Assembly: GCF_014077005.1 (NCBI RefSeq)
Contig: NZ_JACGVC010000044.1
Location: forward strand, 636,691-700,690
DNA: 64,000 nucleotides
Reading direction: 5' to 3'
Source: Colwellia sp. MB3u-45
GTDB taxonomy: Bacteria; Pseudomonadota; Gammaproteobacteria; Enterobacterales; Alteromonadaceae
Shown: positions 17,350 to 28,115 of the stretch, piece after piece
Layout of the letters: the number at the start of each line of letters is the position of its first letter
Position numbering within the stretch: the first letter of the stretch is position 1
Notes under the pieces: model-generated
The model's input: the letters and a program-made list of their open reading frames with translations, nothing else
Database searches by the model: none
What the model was told of the DNA's origin: nothing
Made by a program: the position numbers and the translations under genes

Positions 17350-19281
17350 CTAGTTCATCGGTTTAATTATTTTTGATTGATTGGGTTGCCATACACCGGC
17401 ACCGTTGTGCGCAAGATGATTCATGCCTTGATTTAATACTTTATTGCCAACAATCGTTGAATTTTCAGGATGACTAATTAAAAATCCTTGGATGTATTTA
17501 ACCCCTAAAGACTTTAATAATTCTAGCTGTATACTATTCTCTATCCCTTCAGCGACTACTTTTAAATCAAGTTGATAGGCCATGTCGATGATTGATTTTA
17601 GTATTTTCTTATACTTAATACTACTAGTGGCTTCATTAATAAACATTTTATCAATTTTCAAAATATCGACAGGTAATGTTGCCAATATTGCTAATGAGCT
17701 AAAACCTGTACCAAAATCATCAATAGCAATAAAAACACCTTCTTGGCGAAGTTGCTCTAATTCTGTGATAATTTCATCTGATATATCAAGGAAGCAAGAC
17801 TCGGTAATTTCAAGCATTAATGACGAAGGTGGTAGTCCGGTTTTTACCAGTGTATCCATAACCCACTGATAAATTGGACGATGCTTAAGTTGAATAACAG
17901 AAACATTAACAGAAATTTTGGTTTTTTTCATGCCGGCGTTATACCAAGCAAACATCTGACGACAGGCTTCATTTAATATCCAATCACCTAGTGGCAATAT
18001 TTGATTAGACTCTTCTGCGATCGGTATAAACTCTGTCGGTGAAATAACACCTTCCACTGGGTGCTGCCATCGAACAAGTGCTTCAAAATAACTGATGACA
18101 CAACCTTCAACATGAATAATAGGTTGGAAGGTTAAAAAGAAGCTGTGGTTAGATAAGGCTTGTCTCATCTCTTCCAATAAATAATGATAGCGCCTTAATT
18201 GGCTACCCATTTCAGGAGAGTAAATTCTATAAACGCCACGTCCATCTTTTTTAGCACGATACATTGCCACATCAGCTAATTGTACTAATGTATTAGGTTT
18301 GCTGGCACTCTCAGGGTACATAGCAATACCTATGCTAGCACTAATTTTAATCGTTTTATTACCTAAAGTGAATTCACGTTCTAGTTCTGATAAGACAAAT
18401 TTTGCAATATTAATGGCACACTCTGAATTTTCTATATCAAAAAGAAAAATAGTAAACTCATCACCACCAAGTCTAGCTAAGTTTTTTTCGATACAGTTAA
18501 TTGATTGGCTGAAATTTAGTTTATTACTGCGAACAAGTGAGTTTAGTCGCTCAGCAACTTGGATCAGTACTTCATCACCGAATGAATGGCCAAACGAGTC
18601 ATTAACTTGTTTGAAGCCATCAAGGTCAATAAATAATAGCCCACTTTTTATTTCTTTACTCTGTGTTAACTGCTCTTCAATATGTTGCAGGAAAGTGTGG
18701 CGATTAGTTAACTTTGTTAATGCGTCACAAAAGGCACCTTGCTCAGTATCTGTTTTATATTGCTTTGCATATCGTGCTATATCTTCTAACGCATAGTTTA
18801 GATTAGCTAATACAGAATATTCTGGTTTGTATGAATGCTTTTCACCAAAGGTATGTGCTATGCCATCAGTAATAGCACAAATATCTTTTAATTTACTTTT
18901 TTGATAATTCAAAATTAAAAAGCCAGCGATAAAACCAATCACAAGTAGCGCTAGGGAAGGATAAAACACGGCTAATGCAATGTTAAATAAAATGAAATTT
19001 AATGGTGTTACTAACCAGTTATCATTCTTTTTTACTACTTTAATAACCAGCTTCTGCTCATTATCTCTAGCTAAGTTATCAATCAGTAAAATGTGACGTA
19101 AATAGCCACCAACATCAGTTAATTGTTGTTGAGGTAATTCATAAGCAATATCAGGTTGGCTGTGATGAAAAGACGCTACTTTTTGAGATAAAATTGACAC
19201 AAAAAATATATAAACAATAGTGAAAAATAATATAGTCAAGAGCGTGGTTGTTTGCCAATATTTAGCGGTAGATTTATTCAT
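17350..19281 (-). CDS. Membrane-bound GGDEF/EAL cyclic-di-GMP protein
   Basis: A 643-residue protein with helices at about residues 12-33 and 97-122 enclosing a small periplasmic sensor. A GGDEF domain (about 185-345) and an EAL domain (about 365-610) follow. The GGDEF motif is intact (ARLGGDEFTIFL), but the position of the inhibitory RxxD site reads CIEK, so feedback inhibition by the I-site is not expected. The EAL motif is intact (FEALVRW), with DDFGTGFSSL and VVAEGIEN, so phosphodiesterase activity is likely. Either or both activities may operate. The periplasmic part has no recognisable fold. It probably acts on biofilm or motility through c-di-GMP, but the target is unknown. Confidence 0.92.
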   Translation of the reverse strand: MNKSTAKYWQTTTLLTILFFTIVYIFFVSILSQKVASFHHSQPDIAYELPQQQLTDVGGYLRHILLIDNLARDNEQKLVIKVVKKNDNWLVTPLNFILFNIALAVFYPSLALLVIGFIAGFLILNYQKSKLKDICAITDGIAHTFGEKHSYKPEYSVLANLNYALEDIARYAKQYKTDTEQGAFCDALTKLTNRHTFLQHIEEQLTQSKEIKSGLLFIDLDGFKQVNDSFGHSFGDEVLIQVAERLNSLVRSNKLNFSQSINCIEKNLARLGGDEFTIFLFDIENSECAINIAKFVLSELEREFTLGNKTIKISASIGIAMYPESASKPNTLVQLADVAMYRAKKDGRGVYRIYSPEMGSQLRRYHYLLEEMRQALSNHSFFLTFQPIIHVEGCVISYFEALVRWQHPVEGVISPTEFIPIAEESNQILPLGDWILNEACRQMFAWYNAGMKKTKISVNVSVIQLKHRPIYQWVMDTLVKTGLPPSSLMLEITESCFLDISDEIITELEQLRQEGVFIAIDDFGTGFSSLAILATLPVDILKIDKMFINEATSSIKYKKILKSIIDMAYQLDLKVVAEGIENSIQLELLKSLGVKYIQGFLISHPENSTIVGNKVLNQGMNHLAHNGAGVWQPNQSKIIKPMN

Positions 19282-19769
19282 ACTTTAATATTCCGTCATC
19301 AGGAAGCCGCTACAATTAGTCATATTGCTTCTACAATACTACTGACTAATATTAACATTAGGTTACATTTTACTTTTGTTTTTTTACATGTAATCAACAT
19401 GTTTATACATACGAGTAACTTAATTGGGTCGCCATCATATCCACACTTGTTTATTTTATCAAGCCGTTACGGGCTTTCAACTATAATATTATGGATGGGT
19501 AGCGTGGGGCCTAATAGGAAACGTTATACTAACTAGTGTAACTAATGCATACAATATAAATAACATATTAATAATAAAACTGAGTAACATAAATTTACTT
19601 TTTATGCCCAATGATAGCGTCAACGCTGTACTTAAAATTTATTTTCGGTTACCCTACGGCGAAATTTTATTGCGAGTTGTTAACACTTAAGTAGCGAAAT
19701 ACTCAAACGTTAATGGCTAAAAAGACAATATTAACCAATTAATTTAATTGCCAAAATAATTTAATTCAA
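19282..19769. other. Intergenic region and thrS leader
   Basis: A divergent gap between the GGDEF/EAL gene and thrS. It has no credible gene; a frame running from 19252 to 19536 overlaps the GGDEF/EAL start and has no protein-like composition. The last 40 bases before thrS carry the operator described separately. A weak small hairpin (AGTA / TACT) lies near 19692. Confidence 0.5.
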
Positions 19770-19790
19770 GTGACACTTCGTATGTGCCAC
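19770..19790 (+). promoter_or_regulatory. thrS translational operator with tRNA-Thr anticodon-arm mimic
   Basis: A seven-base stem (GTGACAC / GTGCCAC, one A-C mismatch) closes the seven-base loop TTCGTAT, laid out exactly like an anticodon loop with U33, CGU at 34-36 and A37. CGU is a threonine anticodon. It lies 21-41 bases before the thrS ATG, the same place as the anticodon-like domain of the E. coli thrS operator, which ThrRS binds to repress its own translation. Autoregulation by the same means is inferred. Confidence 0.7.
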
Positions 19791-19810
19791 CACTGAACAA
19801 AGGAAAATAC

Positions 19811-21721
19811 ATGCCTGTTATTACGCTTCCCGATGGTAGTCAACGCACTTTTGAACAAGCTGTCTCTGTTATGGCTGTTGCCTTAGATATCGGTCCTGGT
19901 TTAGCAAAAGCCACCATCGCTGGTCGCATTAATGGTGAGTTAGTCGATGCTTGTGAATTAATTAAAGAAGATGCAGCGTTACAACTTATCACCAGTAAAG
20001 ATGCGGAAGGTCTTGAGATCATTCGTCACTCGTGTGCGCATTTATTAGGCCATGCTATTAAGCAGCTATATCCAAATGTGAAAATGGCGATTGGCCCAAC
20101 GATTGAGAATGGCTTTTATTACGATATTGACCTTGAAGAATCAATTAGTGAAGACGACTTAGCCAAAATTGAAAAACGTATGACAGAACTTGCTCGTACG
20201 GGATATGAAGTTGTTAAGAAAACAGGCACGTGGCAAGACGCTTACGATGCGTTTACTGAACGTGGTGAAACTTACAAATTACAAATTCTTGATGAAAACA
20301 TCGAGAAAACAGATACGCCTGCTTTATATTACCATCAAGAATACATTGATATGTGTCGTGGCCCTCACGTACCTAGTATGCGTCATTGCCATCAGTTTAA
20401 GCTGATGAAAGTAGCTGGCGCTTATTGGCGTGGCAATTCAGACAACAAAATGTTGCAACGTATTTACGGCACAGCATGGGCGGACAAAAAACAATTAAAA
20501 GCCTATATCGTTCGTTTAGCAGAAGCTGAAAAGCGCGATCACCGTAAAATTGGTAAAACATTAGATTTATTCCATTGGCAAGAAGAAGCGCCAGGTATGG
20601 TGTTCTGGCATAACGATGGTTGGACAATTTATACTGAGTTAGAAAAATTTATTCGTGAAAAATTACATGAATATGATTACGACGAAGTTAAAGCGCCAAT
20701 GATGATGGACAGAAGCCTCTGGGAAAAATCAGGTCATTGGGATAAATATGCTGATGGCATGTTCACCACTGAATCTGAAAAGCGTGAATACGCGATAAAA
20801 CCAATGAATTGTCCGGGTCATGTACAGATATTCAATCAAGGTTTAAAGTCTTACCGCGATTTACCCTTACGTATTGCTGAGTTTGGCTGTTGTCATCGTA
20901 ATGAGCCATCAGGTTCTTTACATGGCTTAATGCGTGTTCGTGGCTTTACGCAAGATGACGCCCATATTTTTTGTATGGAATCGCAAGTTCAAGCTGAAGT
21001 GAAAAAATGTATTGAAATGGTTTACGACGTATATGGTTCATTTGGTTTTGAAGATGTCGTTGTTAAATTGTCTACTCGTCCAGAAAATCGTATCGGTAGT
21101 GATGAAATTTGGGATAAAGCTGAAGCCGGTCTTGCGCAAGCATTAACCGACAGCAACATCAAATTTGAGTATTTACCGGGTGAAGGAGCATTTTATGGTC
21201 CTAAGATTGAATTTACTTTAATGGACTGTTTAGGTCGTGCTTGGCAATGTGGTACAGTGCAACTCGATTTTGCTTTACCAGAGCGTTTAGGCGCAACTTA
21301 TGTTGGTGAAGACAACGAAAGATATATTCCTGTCATGATTCACCGAGCTATTTTAGGTTCACTTGAACGTTTTATCGGAATTTTAATTGAAGAGTTCACG
21401 GGGAAATTTCCAACGTGGTTATCTCCAATTCATGCAACTGTGATGAATATTACGGGTAAACAAGACGAATATTGTGAAAAAGTTGTAAAAAAACTAAAAG
21501 AAAGTGGATTTAGAGTAAAACTAGACTTGAGAAATGAGAAGATAGGCTTTAAAATCCGCGAGCATACTTTAAAGCGTGTTCCGTATTTGTTAGTCGTCGG
21601 TGATAAAGAAATGGAAACTGGCGAAATTGCAGTACGAACGCGAAGTGGTGAAGATTTAGGAACAATGTCGGTTGACGACTTTATTGCTAAATTATCTGAT
21701 GAAGTGAAAACTCGTCGGTAA
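19811..21721 (+). CDS. thrS: Threonyl-tRNA synthetase
   Basis: A 636-residue class II synthetase that charges tRNA-Thr. Order of domains: TGS (residues 1-61), the editing domain with [10 protein letters not shown] and the Cys/His site CRGPHVP, the catalytic core with motif 2 CCHRNEPSG and motif 3 [11 protein letters not shown], and a C-terminal anticodon-binding domain. The start is ATG 19811, preceded by AAAGGAAAA. The GTG at 19784 in the same frame falls inside the operator hairpin and is not a start. It is followed by infC, rpmI and rplT, the classical order. Confidence 0.97.
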   Translation: MPVITLPDGSQRTFEQAVSVMAVALDIGPGLAKATIAGRINGELVDACELIKEDAALQLITSKDAEGLEIIRHSCAHLLGHAIKQLYPNVKMAIGPTIENGFYYDIDLEESISEDDLAKIEKRMTELARTGYEVVKKTGTWQDAYDAFTERGETYKLQILDENIEKTDTPALYYHQEYIDMCRGPHVPSMRHCHQFKLMKVAGAYWRGNSDNKMLQRIYGTAWADKKQLKAYIVRLAEAEKRDHRKIGKTLDLFHWQEEAPGMVFWHNDGWTIYTELEKFIREKLHEYDYDEVKAPMMMDRSLWEKSGHWDKYADGMFTTESEKREYAIKPMNCPGHVQIFNQGLKSYRDLPLRIAEFGCCHRNEPSGSLHGLMRVRGFTQDDAHIFCMESQVQAEVKKCIEMVYDVYGSFGFEDVVVKLSTRPENRIGSDEIWDKAEAGLAQALTDSNIKFEYLPGEGAFYGPKIEFTLMDCLGRAWQCGTVQLDFALPERLGATYVGEDNERYIPVMIHRAILGSLERFIGILIEEFTGKFPTWLSPIHATVMNITGKQDEYCEKVVKKLKESGFRVKLDLRNEKIGFKIREHTLKRVPYLLVVGDKEMETGEIAVRTRSGEDLGTMSVDDFIAKLSDEVKTRR

Positions 21722-21810
21722 ACACTTTGTAAAATGAACACGTATATTATTATTTTATCCAAGTAAGCTAATACTAGCGCTTACTTGGTAACAACGTTCT
21801 TTGGAGGAAC

Positions 21811-22365
21811 ATGGCTATTAAAGGTGGACAACGTGGCGGGCAAAAAGAGCCGGCTCATCGTTTAAATGAGTTAATCACAGGTATTCTAGGCAATGAAGTT
21901 CGTTTAATTAAATATGACGGCGAACCAGGTGGCATAGTTTCATTCGATGAAGCTATGGACCAAGCGGATGACGCAGGTGTAGATCTTGTAGAAATCAGCC
22001 CAACAGCAAAACCTCCTGTTTGTCGAGTTATGGATTACGGTAAGTTTATCTATGAGAAGGCTAAAGAGCAGAAAGAGCAACGTAAAAACCAGAAACAAAT
22101 ACAGGTTAAGGAAATTAAATTCCGACCTGGTACAGATGAAGGCGATTATCAGGTAAAGCTACGCAACCTGAAACGCTTTTTAGAAGGCGGCGACAAGGTC
22201 AAGGTAACATTACGTTTCCGTGGCCGTGAAATGGCCCACCAAGAGCTTGGTCTTGAAATTTTAACTCGTGTTAAAAACGATTTAGAAGAATTGACCGTAG
22301 TTGAGTTTTTCCCTCGTAGAGCGGAAGGGCGTCAAATGGTGATGGTTCTAGCCCCTAAAAAATAG
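21811..22365 (+). CDS. infC: Translation initiation factor IF-3
   Basis: About 184 residues. It has the N-terminal IF-3 domain ([17 protein letters not shown]), the basic linker helix rich in [12 protein letters not shown], and the C-terminal 30S-binding domain ending [20 protein letters not shown]. It prevents subunit joining and checks start codons. The start is ambiguous. ATG 21811 follows GGAGG after only 3 bases. Two codons on lies ATT-AAA-GGT-GGA, which mirrors the E. coli infC start (AUU, then Lys-Gly-Gly) at a spacing of 9. I list the ATG frame but regard ATT 21817 as a serious alternative, which would preserve IF-3 autocontrol. Confidence 0.93.
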   Translation: MAIKGGQRGGQKEPAHRLNELITGILGNEVRLIKYDGEPGGIVSFDEAMDQADDAGVDLVEISPTAKPPVCRVMDYGKFIYEKAKEQKEQRKNQKQIQVKEIKFRPGTDEGDYQVKLRNLKRFLEGGDKVKVTLRFRGREMAHQELGLEILTRVKNDLEELTVVEFFPRRAEGRQMVMVLAPKK

Positions 22366-22385
22366 ATAATACCCGGTTTGCAAGT

Positions 22386-22510
22386 AGCTCAATGTTTTTC
22401 GAAATATTGAGCTCACCGCTATTATCTTTAAGCTGGTAAACAAGGCCTACAAGTAGAGTTCGACATCTTAGCTTAACCGCTAAGCACTGATGAGTTCTCG
22501 CCTAGTTTAC
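22386..22510 (+). promoter_or_regulatory. Structured leader of rpmI-rplT, probable L20 binding region
   Basis: Two hairpins lie in the 180 bases between infC and rpmI. The first (22386-22413) is AGCTCAAT-GTTT with a TTCG loop. The second is long and irregular. Its outer stem is GTAAACAAGGC (22436-22446) with GCCTAGTTTAC (22500-22510), one A-A mismatch. Its apical stem is CTTAGC (22467-22472) with GCTAAG (22479-22484). In E. coli, L20 represses rpmI and rplT by binding folded RNA in the same interval, so the same control is inferred here. Confidence 0.5.
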
Positions 22511-22544
22511 TTTATATTTGGCATAACAATGCGGAGTTATTAAC

Positions 22545-22739
22545 ATGCCTAAAATGAAAACCAATAAAGGTGCTGCAAAGCGCTTTAAACAGACAGCCAC
22601 AGGCTATAAATTTAAACAAGCCGGTCTTCGTCATATTTTGACTAAACGCCGTACTAAAGTTAAACGTCATCTTCGTGCGAAATGCATGATTTCGGCAGCT
22701 GACATTAAGTCAGTTAAAAAACTTTTACGTCACGGTTAA
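22545..22739 (+). CDS. rpmI: Ribosomal protein bL35
   Basis: A 64-residue basic protein of the large ribosomal subunit, with the family start [15 protein letters not shown] and the segment [17 protein letters not shown]. The length is normal. A good ribosome binding site (GCGGAG) precedes the ATG. It is co-transcribed with rplT, whose start follows 15 bases after its stop codon. Both are expected to be repressed by L20 through the upstream leader. Confidence 0.97.
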   Translation: MPKMKTNKGAAKRFKQTATGYKFKQAGLRHILTKRRTKVKRHLRAKCMISAADIKSVKKLLRHG

Positions 22740-22754
22740 TAGGAGAGATAGAAA

Positions 22755-23111
22755 ATGGCAAGAGTAAAACGTGGTGTACAAGCGCGTGCACGTCACAAGA
22801 AGGTTCTAAAGCAAGCTAAAGGTTACTACGGTGCTCGTAGTCGCGTTTATCGTGTTGCTTACCAAGCTGTAACTAAAGCTGGTCAATACGCATACCGTGA
22901 CCGTCGTCAACGTAAGCGTCAATTCCGTCAACTTTGGATTGCTCGTATTAACGCAGCAGCTCGTCAAAATGGTTTATCTTACAGCCGTTTCATTAATGGT
23001 CTTAAAAAGGCTTCTATTGAAATCGATCGTAAGATCCTAGCTGACATTGCAGTATACGACAAAGCAGCTTTCACATTCTTAGTTGAAAAAGCGCAAGCTT
23101 CTTTAGCATAG
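22755..23111 (+). CDS. rplT: Ribosomal protein bL20
   Basis: A 118-residue basic protein needed early in 50S assembly, starting [20 protein letters not shown], as is usual for the family. It has a long N-terminal RNA-binding helix and a globular C-terminal half that recognises 23S rRNA. The ATG is preceded by AGGAGAGA. It ends the thrS-infC-rpmI-rplT group, with a strong terminator 20 bases downstream. Confidence 0.97.
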   Translation: MARVKRGVQARARHKKVLKQAKGYYGARSRVYRVAYQAVTKAGQYAYRDRRQRKRQFRQLWIARINAAARQNGLSYSRFINGLKKASIEIDRKILADIAVYDKAAFTFLVEKAQASLA

Positions 23112-23130
23112 TTTGAGATATTAGCTTTGA

Positions 23131-23165
23131 GAAAAGGACGCCCTAGGCGTCCTTTTCTTTTTTTA
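23131..23165 (+). terminator. Terminator of the thrS-rplT operon
   Basis: Perfect 11-base arms AAAAGGACGCC and GGCGTCCTTTT around CTA, followed by a long T run. Confidence 0.92.
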
Positions 23166-23274
23166 ATCTTTAAAAAATTGACTAAAAAGTCAAGAAAGTT
23201 AAGAAAGTTGAATCGTTAATTAAGCAAGTTGATTACAATATCAAACTGAGCAATAAACTAGCCTAATGGGTATA

Positions 23275-23435
23275 ATATCAATCTCACTAATTATCTGATC
23301 ATTTTTACTGGTTAAAACAACCAACTACTGTGTTATTTATTTAATAATTAGAACAACTAGTTATTAAAATAAATGCCTTATATTTGGTCATTTTCCCTGC
23401 GTATAAAGTAGCCACCTAATTAATGAAATTGGTAT
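23275..23435. mobile_element. MITE-like element, intact copy upstream of purC
   Basis: 161 bases bounded by 19-base imperfect inverted repeats: ATATCAATCTCACTAATTA on the left and TAATTAATGAAATTGGTAT on the right, 16 of 19 matching when folded. It is almost identical to the reverse-oriented copy at 47069-47229, and a decayed copy lies at 10330-10471. It encodes nothing, so it must be moved by a transposase elsewhere. The right end lies 53 bases before the purC start codon, so it may contribute to the purC promoter region. Confidence 0.85.
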
Positions 23436-23488
23436 CAGTTTGTTTAATTAAAAGTTCATGTTCAATTATAGGAAGTAAAGGTCTTATT

Positions 23489-24592
23489 ATGAGTCTTGCT
23501 GATCAAATTTTAGCGGTAAATAATGATTTACCTATTCGCACTGATGTTGCTGTTCATAGCGGTAAAGTTCGTTCTGTTTATTGGTTAACTGAAATCGATA
23601 GTCGTCGCTTAATTCAAGAAAAAAATTATGATGTGGCACAAGATACCCCATTAGCGATTATGGTGATCAGTGATCGTATCTCAGCCTTTGATTGTATTTG
23701 GCGCGGCGAAGGTGGTATGAAAGGTGTTCCTGGTAAAGGCGCAGCATTAAATGCCATTTCTAATCATTGGTTTAAGTTATTTAAAGAACAAGGCTTAGCT
23801 GATAGCCACATTCTTGACATACCGCACCCGTTTGTTTGGATTGTGCAAAAAGCTAAACCTGTAATGATTGAAGCCATATGTCGACAATATATTACCGGTT
23901 CAATGTGGCGTTCGTATGCTAAAGGTGAGCGTGAATTCTGTGGTATAGAACTAACCGACGGCCTTGAAAAAGACAGTAAGTTGCCGCAATTGCTACAAAC
24001 ACCATCAACTAAAGGTGTTTTACAAGGCATACCTGGTGTGCCTGCAGTAGATGATGTCAATGTAACTCGACAAAATATTGAAGATAATTTCGCCGACTTT
24101 AACTTTAAGTCAGTAGGTGATATCGCTCTGTATGAAAAGTTATTAACCGAAGGTTTTGATGTTATTTCAGATGCATTAGCAAAACTTGATCAAATCTTTG
24201 TCGATACCAAATTTGAGTTTGGCTATGTTAAAGACCGTAACGGCCATGACAAGCTTATTTATATGGATGAAGTAGGCACACCTGATTCATCACGTATTTG
24301 GGACGGCGAGCAGTATCGCGCCGGTAAAATTGTGGAAAACTCTAAAGAGGGCTTTCGTCAATTATTACTTAAGCACTTCCCAGACCCTGATATTCTTCTA
24401 AACAAAGACCGCATGACTGAACGTGAAGCACTTGCCCGTGACAATGAGTTACCCGCAGAGGTATTAATGGCAGTTTCAGCAACCTATATCGCGATTGCTG
24501 AAAAAATAACCAATAAAAAAATAGTGTTATCGACCAATCCTAAACAAGAAATTATCGATATTTTACGTAATGAATATCAACTAATTGATTAA
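23489..24592 (+). CDS. purC: SAICAR synthetase (phosphoribosylaminoimidazole-succinocarboxamide synthase), long form
   Basis: A 367-residue enzyme that joins aspartate to CAIR with ATP in purine synthesis. It is the longer type found in Vibrio and relatives rather than the 237-residue E. coli form. Visible family motifs include [33 protein letters not shown] and [15 protein letters not shown]. The start is ATG 23489 (MSLADQ), the normal family N-terminus. The same frame opens 22 codons earlier at an ATG contributed by the right end of the MITE; that extension is not part of the gene. It is a single-gene unit with its own terminator. Confidence 0.95.
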   Translation: MSLADQILAVNNDLPIRTDVAVHSGKVRSVYWLTEIDSRRLIQEKNYDVAQDTPLAIMVISDRISAFDCIWRGEGGMKGVPGKGAALNAISNHWFKLFKEQGLADSHILDIPHPFVWIVQKAKPVMIEAICRQYITGSMWRSYAKGEREFCGIELTDGLEKDSKLPQLLQTPSTKGVLQGIPGVPAVDDVNVTRQNIEDNFADFNFKSVGDIALYEKLLTEGFDVISDALAKLDQIFVDTKFEFGYVKDRNGHDKLIYMDEVGTPDSSRIWDGEQYRAGKIVENSKEGFRQLLLKHFPDPDILLNKDRMTEREALARDNELPAEVLMAVSATYIAIAEKITNKKIVLSTNPKQEIIDILRNEYQLID

Positions 24593-24613
24593 CGTTTAGC
24601 TTTAGCTTTACAT

Positions 24614-24638
24614 AGCCTCGCAATAGCGGGGCTTTTTT
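24614..24638 (+). terminator. Terminator of purC
   Basis: AGCCTCGC and GCGGGGCT pair around loop AATA with one T-G wobble, followed by six Ts. The next 260 bases up to the glnK control region hold only a short hexamer repeat, CTTTGC x3, at 24802-24819. Confidence 0.85.
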
Positions 24639-24907
24639 ATGCTCAGGACGAGCGGTATGCTGCGATCACATTACTGTTCCTAGCCATCTTGGTAATAGCT
24701 CCGGTATTAGGCTAATCACTTAACTTTTTTTAAAAGCATAGCTTCATGGCATCTGCACATTGATGTGCAAAATAGCGATAATTAGTAGTTATATTTTTCG
24801 CCTTTGCCTTTGCCTTTGCCAATGTCAAGGTGAAAGCGTTCGTCTTTAAATCACATTTAATCGCCACCTATATTTAATTGTTCGTTTTTGATGCAAAGAT
24901 AAGCGCT

Positions 24908-25035
24908 TGCACCAAAATTGCTCCTTTATCTTTCTTTATTGCACTGTTCTGGTGCGCTTTAATTTTAATTACCTTGCTTATATAGTCTAATCTTATGTAT
25001 TTAAAGTGTTTTTTATTTTGGGTACAAATGGTGCT
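24908..25035 (+). promoter_or_regulatory. NtrC sites and sigma-54 promoter of glnK-amtB
   Basis: A good NtrC site, TGCACTGTTCTGGTGCG, lies at 24940-24956, with a weaker one at 24908-24924 (TGCACC-N5-TGCTCC). Downstream at 25020-25035, GGGTACAAATGGTGCT has the invariant GG-N10-GC spacing of a sigma-54 promoter with the AC and TGCT partly matching. Transcription would start near 25046, about 50 bases before glnK. This is the expected arrangement for nitrogen-limitation control. Confidence 0.65.
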
Positions 25036-25047
25036 TAGTATTGTTGA

Positions 25048-25437
<390 letters not shown>

Positions 25438-25515
25438 TCAAGCTTTATCGAGCAATAAAAATAAAATTGGCTGTTCAGTATAAAGCCTAAAAAGATTTAA
25501 ATAGTGGATGTAAAA

Positions 25516-26808
25516 ATGAATAAAATAATTATCACACTTTTCGCTTTAACTTTTTCTCTACCAAGTTTTGCTCAAGAAGCAAGCCTTAATGGTGCCAATA
25601 CCGCGTGGATATTAACAGCCACAGCACTGGTATTATTGATGACCTTACCGGGCCTAGCTTTGTTTTATGGCGGCCTAGTGCGTCGAAAAAATATTCTGTC
25701 AATTTTGATGCAATGTTTTGCCATTGCTGGCGTTTCATCCATTTTATGGTTTATTGTCGGTTACAGTTTAGCCTTTGGCGAAGGTAATGCATGGATTGGC
25801 GACTTTAGTAAAGTGCTGATGGTTGGCATGACCAAAGAAACCCTTGCCGGGGATATTCCTGAAAGCCTATTTATGCTGTTTCAAATGACCTTTGCAGTGA
25901 TCACACCAGCGCTAATTATTGGTGCTTACGCTGAAAGAATGAAGTTTTCTGCGGTATTGCTGTTTTCAGGGTTATGGTTGTTAGTGGTTTATGCACCGGT
26001 TACTCATTGGGTTTGGGGTGGTGGCTGGCTTGCACAAATGGGCGTTTACGATTTTGCCGGTGGTATTGTTGTTCATATTACTGCTGGTGTTGCCGCACTT
26101 GTGGCCGCGTTAGTGTTAGGGCCTCGTCACGGTTTTCCAAAAACGCCGATGTTGCCGCATAACCTAACAATGACAGTGACAGGCGCCGGTATGTTGTGGG
26201 TTGGTTGGTTTGGTTTTAATGGTGGTAGTGCGCTAGCGGCGAATGGTGATGCAGCAATGGCCATGTTAGTCACGCATTTATCTGCTTCAGCTGGGGCGCT
26301 TACTTGGGCGGCTATCGAGTGGAAAAAGTTTGGTAAAGCCAGTGTACTGGGCGCCGTAACCGGTATGGTTGCAGGCTTAGGTACGATTACACCCGCATCA
26401 GGTTTTGTTGGACCAGGCGGTGCATTAATTATTGGTGTTTCAGCGGGTATTGTTTGCTTTTATTCTACGGTTTACATTAAACATAAACTGAAAATTGATG
26501 ACTCTTTAGATGTGTTTCCTGTGCATGGTATTGGCGGTATTTTAGGTACGTTACTTGCGGGTATTTTTGCCTCAACTGAGCTAGGAGCCTTTAGTGGTTT
26601 TGGTTACGCTGAAGGTATTAGTACCATGATAGGACAGGTAACCGTACAGCTAATTGGTATTGGTGCGACTATTATTTATACCGCGATTGTCTCTTACCTA
26701 TTATTTAAACTAGTGGCGTTAATGACCAAGGGATTACGTGTGTCGAAAGAGCAAGAAATCACCGGGTTAGATATAACTGAACATGACGAAGTGGGTTATA
26801 ACCTTTAA
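25516..26808 (+). CDS. amtB: Ammonium transporter AmtB
   Basis: A 430-residue inner-membrane channel for ammonium/ammonia. It begins with a cleavable signal peptide (MNKIIITLFALTFSLPSFAQ), followed by eleven helices. Signature regions include FYGGLVRRKN, the first pore histidine in VTHWVWGGGWLA and the second in FPVHGIGGILG. The ATG at 25516 is preferred over the GTG four codons upstream, because the signal peptide begins there. It lies 78 bases after glnK and is surely co-transcribed with it. Confidence 0.95.
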   Translation: MNKIIITLFALTFSLPSFAQEASLNGANTAWILTATALVLLMTLPGLALFYGGLVRRKNILSILMQCFAIAGVSSILWFIVGYSLAFGEGNAWIGDFSKVLMVGMTKETLAGDIPESLFMLFQMTFAVITPALIIGAYAERMKFSAVLLFSGLWLLVVYAPVTHWVWGGGWLAQMGVYDFAGGIVVHITAGVAALVAALVLGPRHGFPKTPMLPHNLTMTVTGAGMLWVGWFGFNGGSALAANGDAAMAMLVTHLSASAGALTWAAIEWKKFGKASVLGAVTGMVAGLGTITPASGFVGPGGALIIGVSAGIVCFYSTVYIKHKLKIDDSLDVFPVHGIGGILGTLLAGIFASTELGAFSGFGYAEGISTMIGQVTVQLIGIGATIIYTAIVSYLLFKLVALMTKGLRVSKEQEITGLDITEHDEVGYNL

Positions 26809-26830
26809 GCACTCATTATTTAATCTCTCA

Positions 26831-26860
26831 TAGGAAAAGGCTGTAACAAGCCTTTTCCTA
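26831..26860 (+). terminator. Hairpin terminator after amtB
   Basis: Perfect 12-base arms TAGGAAAAGGCT and AGCCTTTTCCTA around a six-base loop. The T tract is carried within the descending arm. Confidence 0.75.
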
Positions 26861-28103
<1,243 letters not shown>

Positions 28104-28115
28104 GAAAGCCATATA

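Noticed and set aside
19252..19536. 94-codon ORF overlapping the GGDEF/EAL start
   Set aside because: It begins inside the opposite-strand gene, has no ribosome binding site and lacks protein-like composition.
23423..23488. N-terminal extension of purC
   Set aside because: These codons come from the MITE end and adjoining spacer; family members start at MSLADQ.
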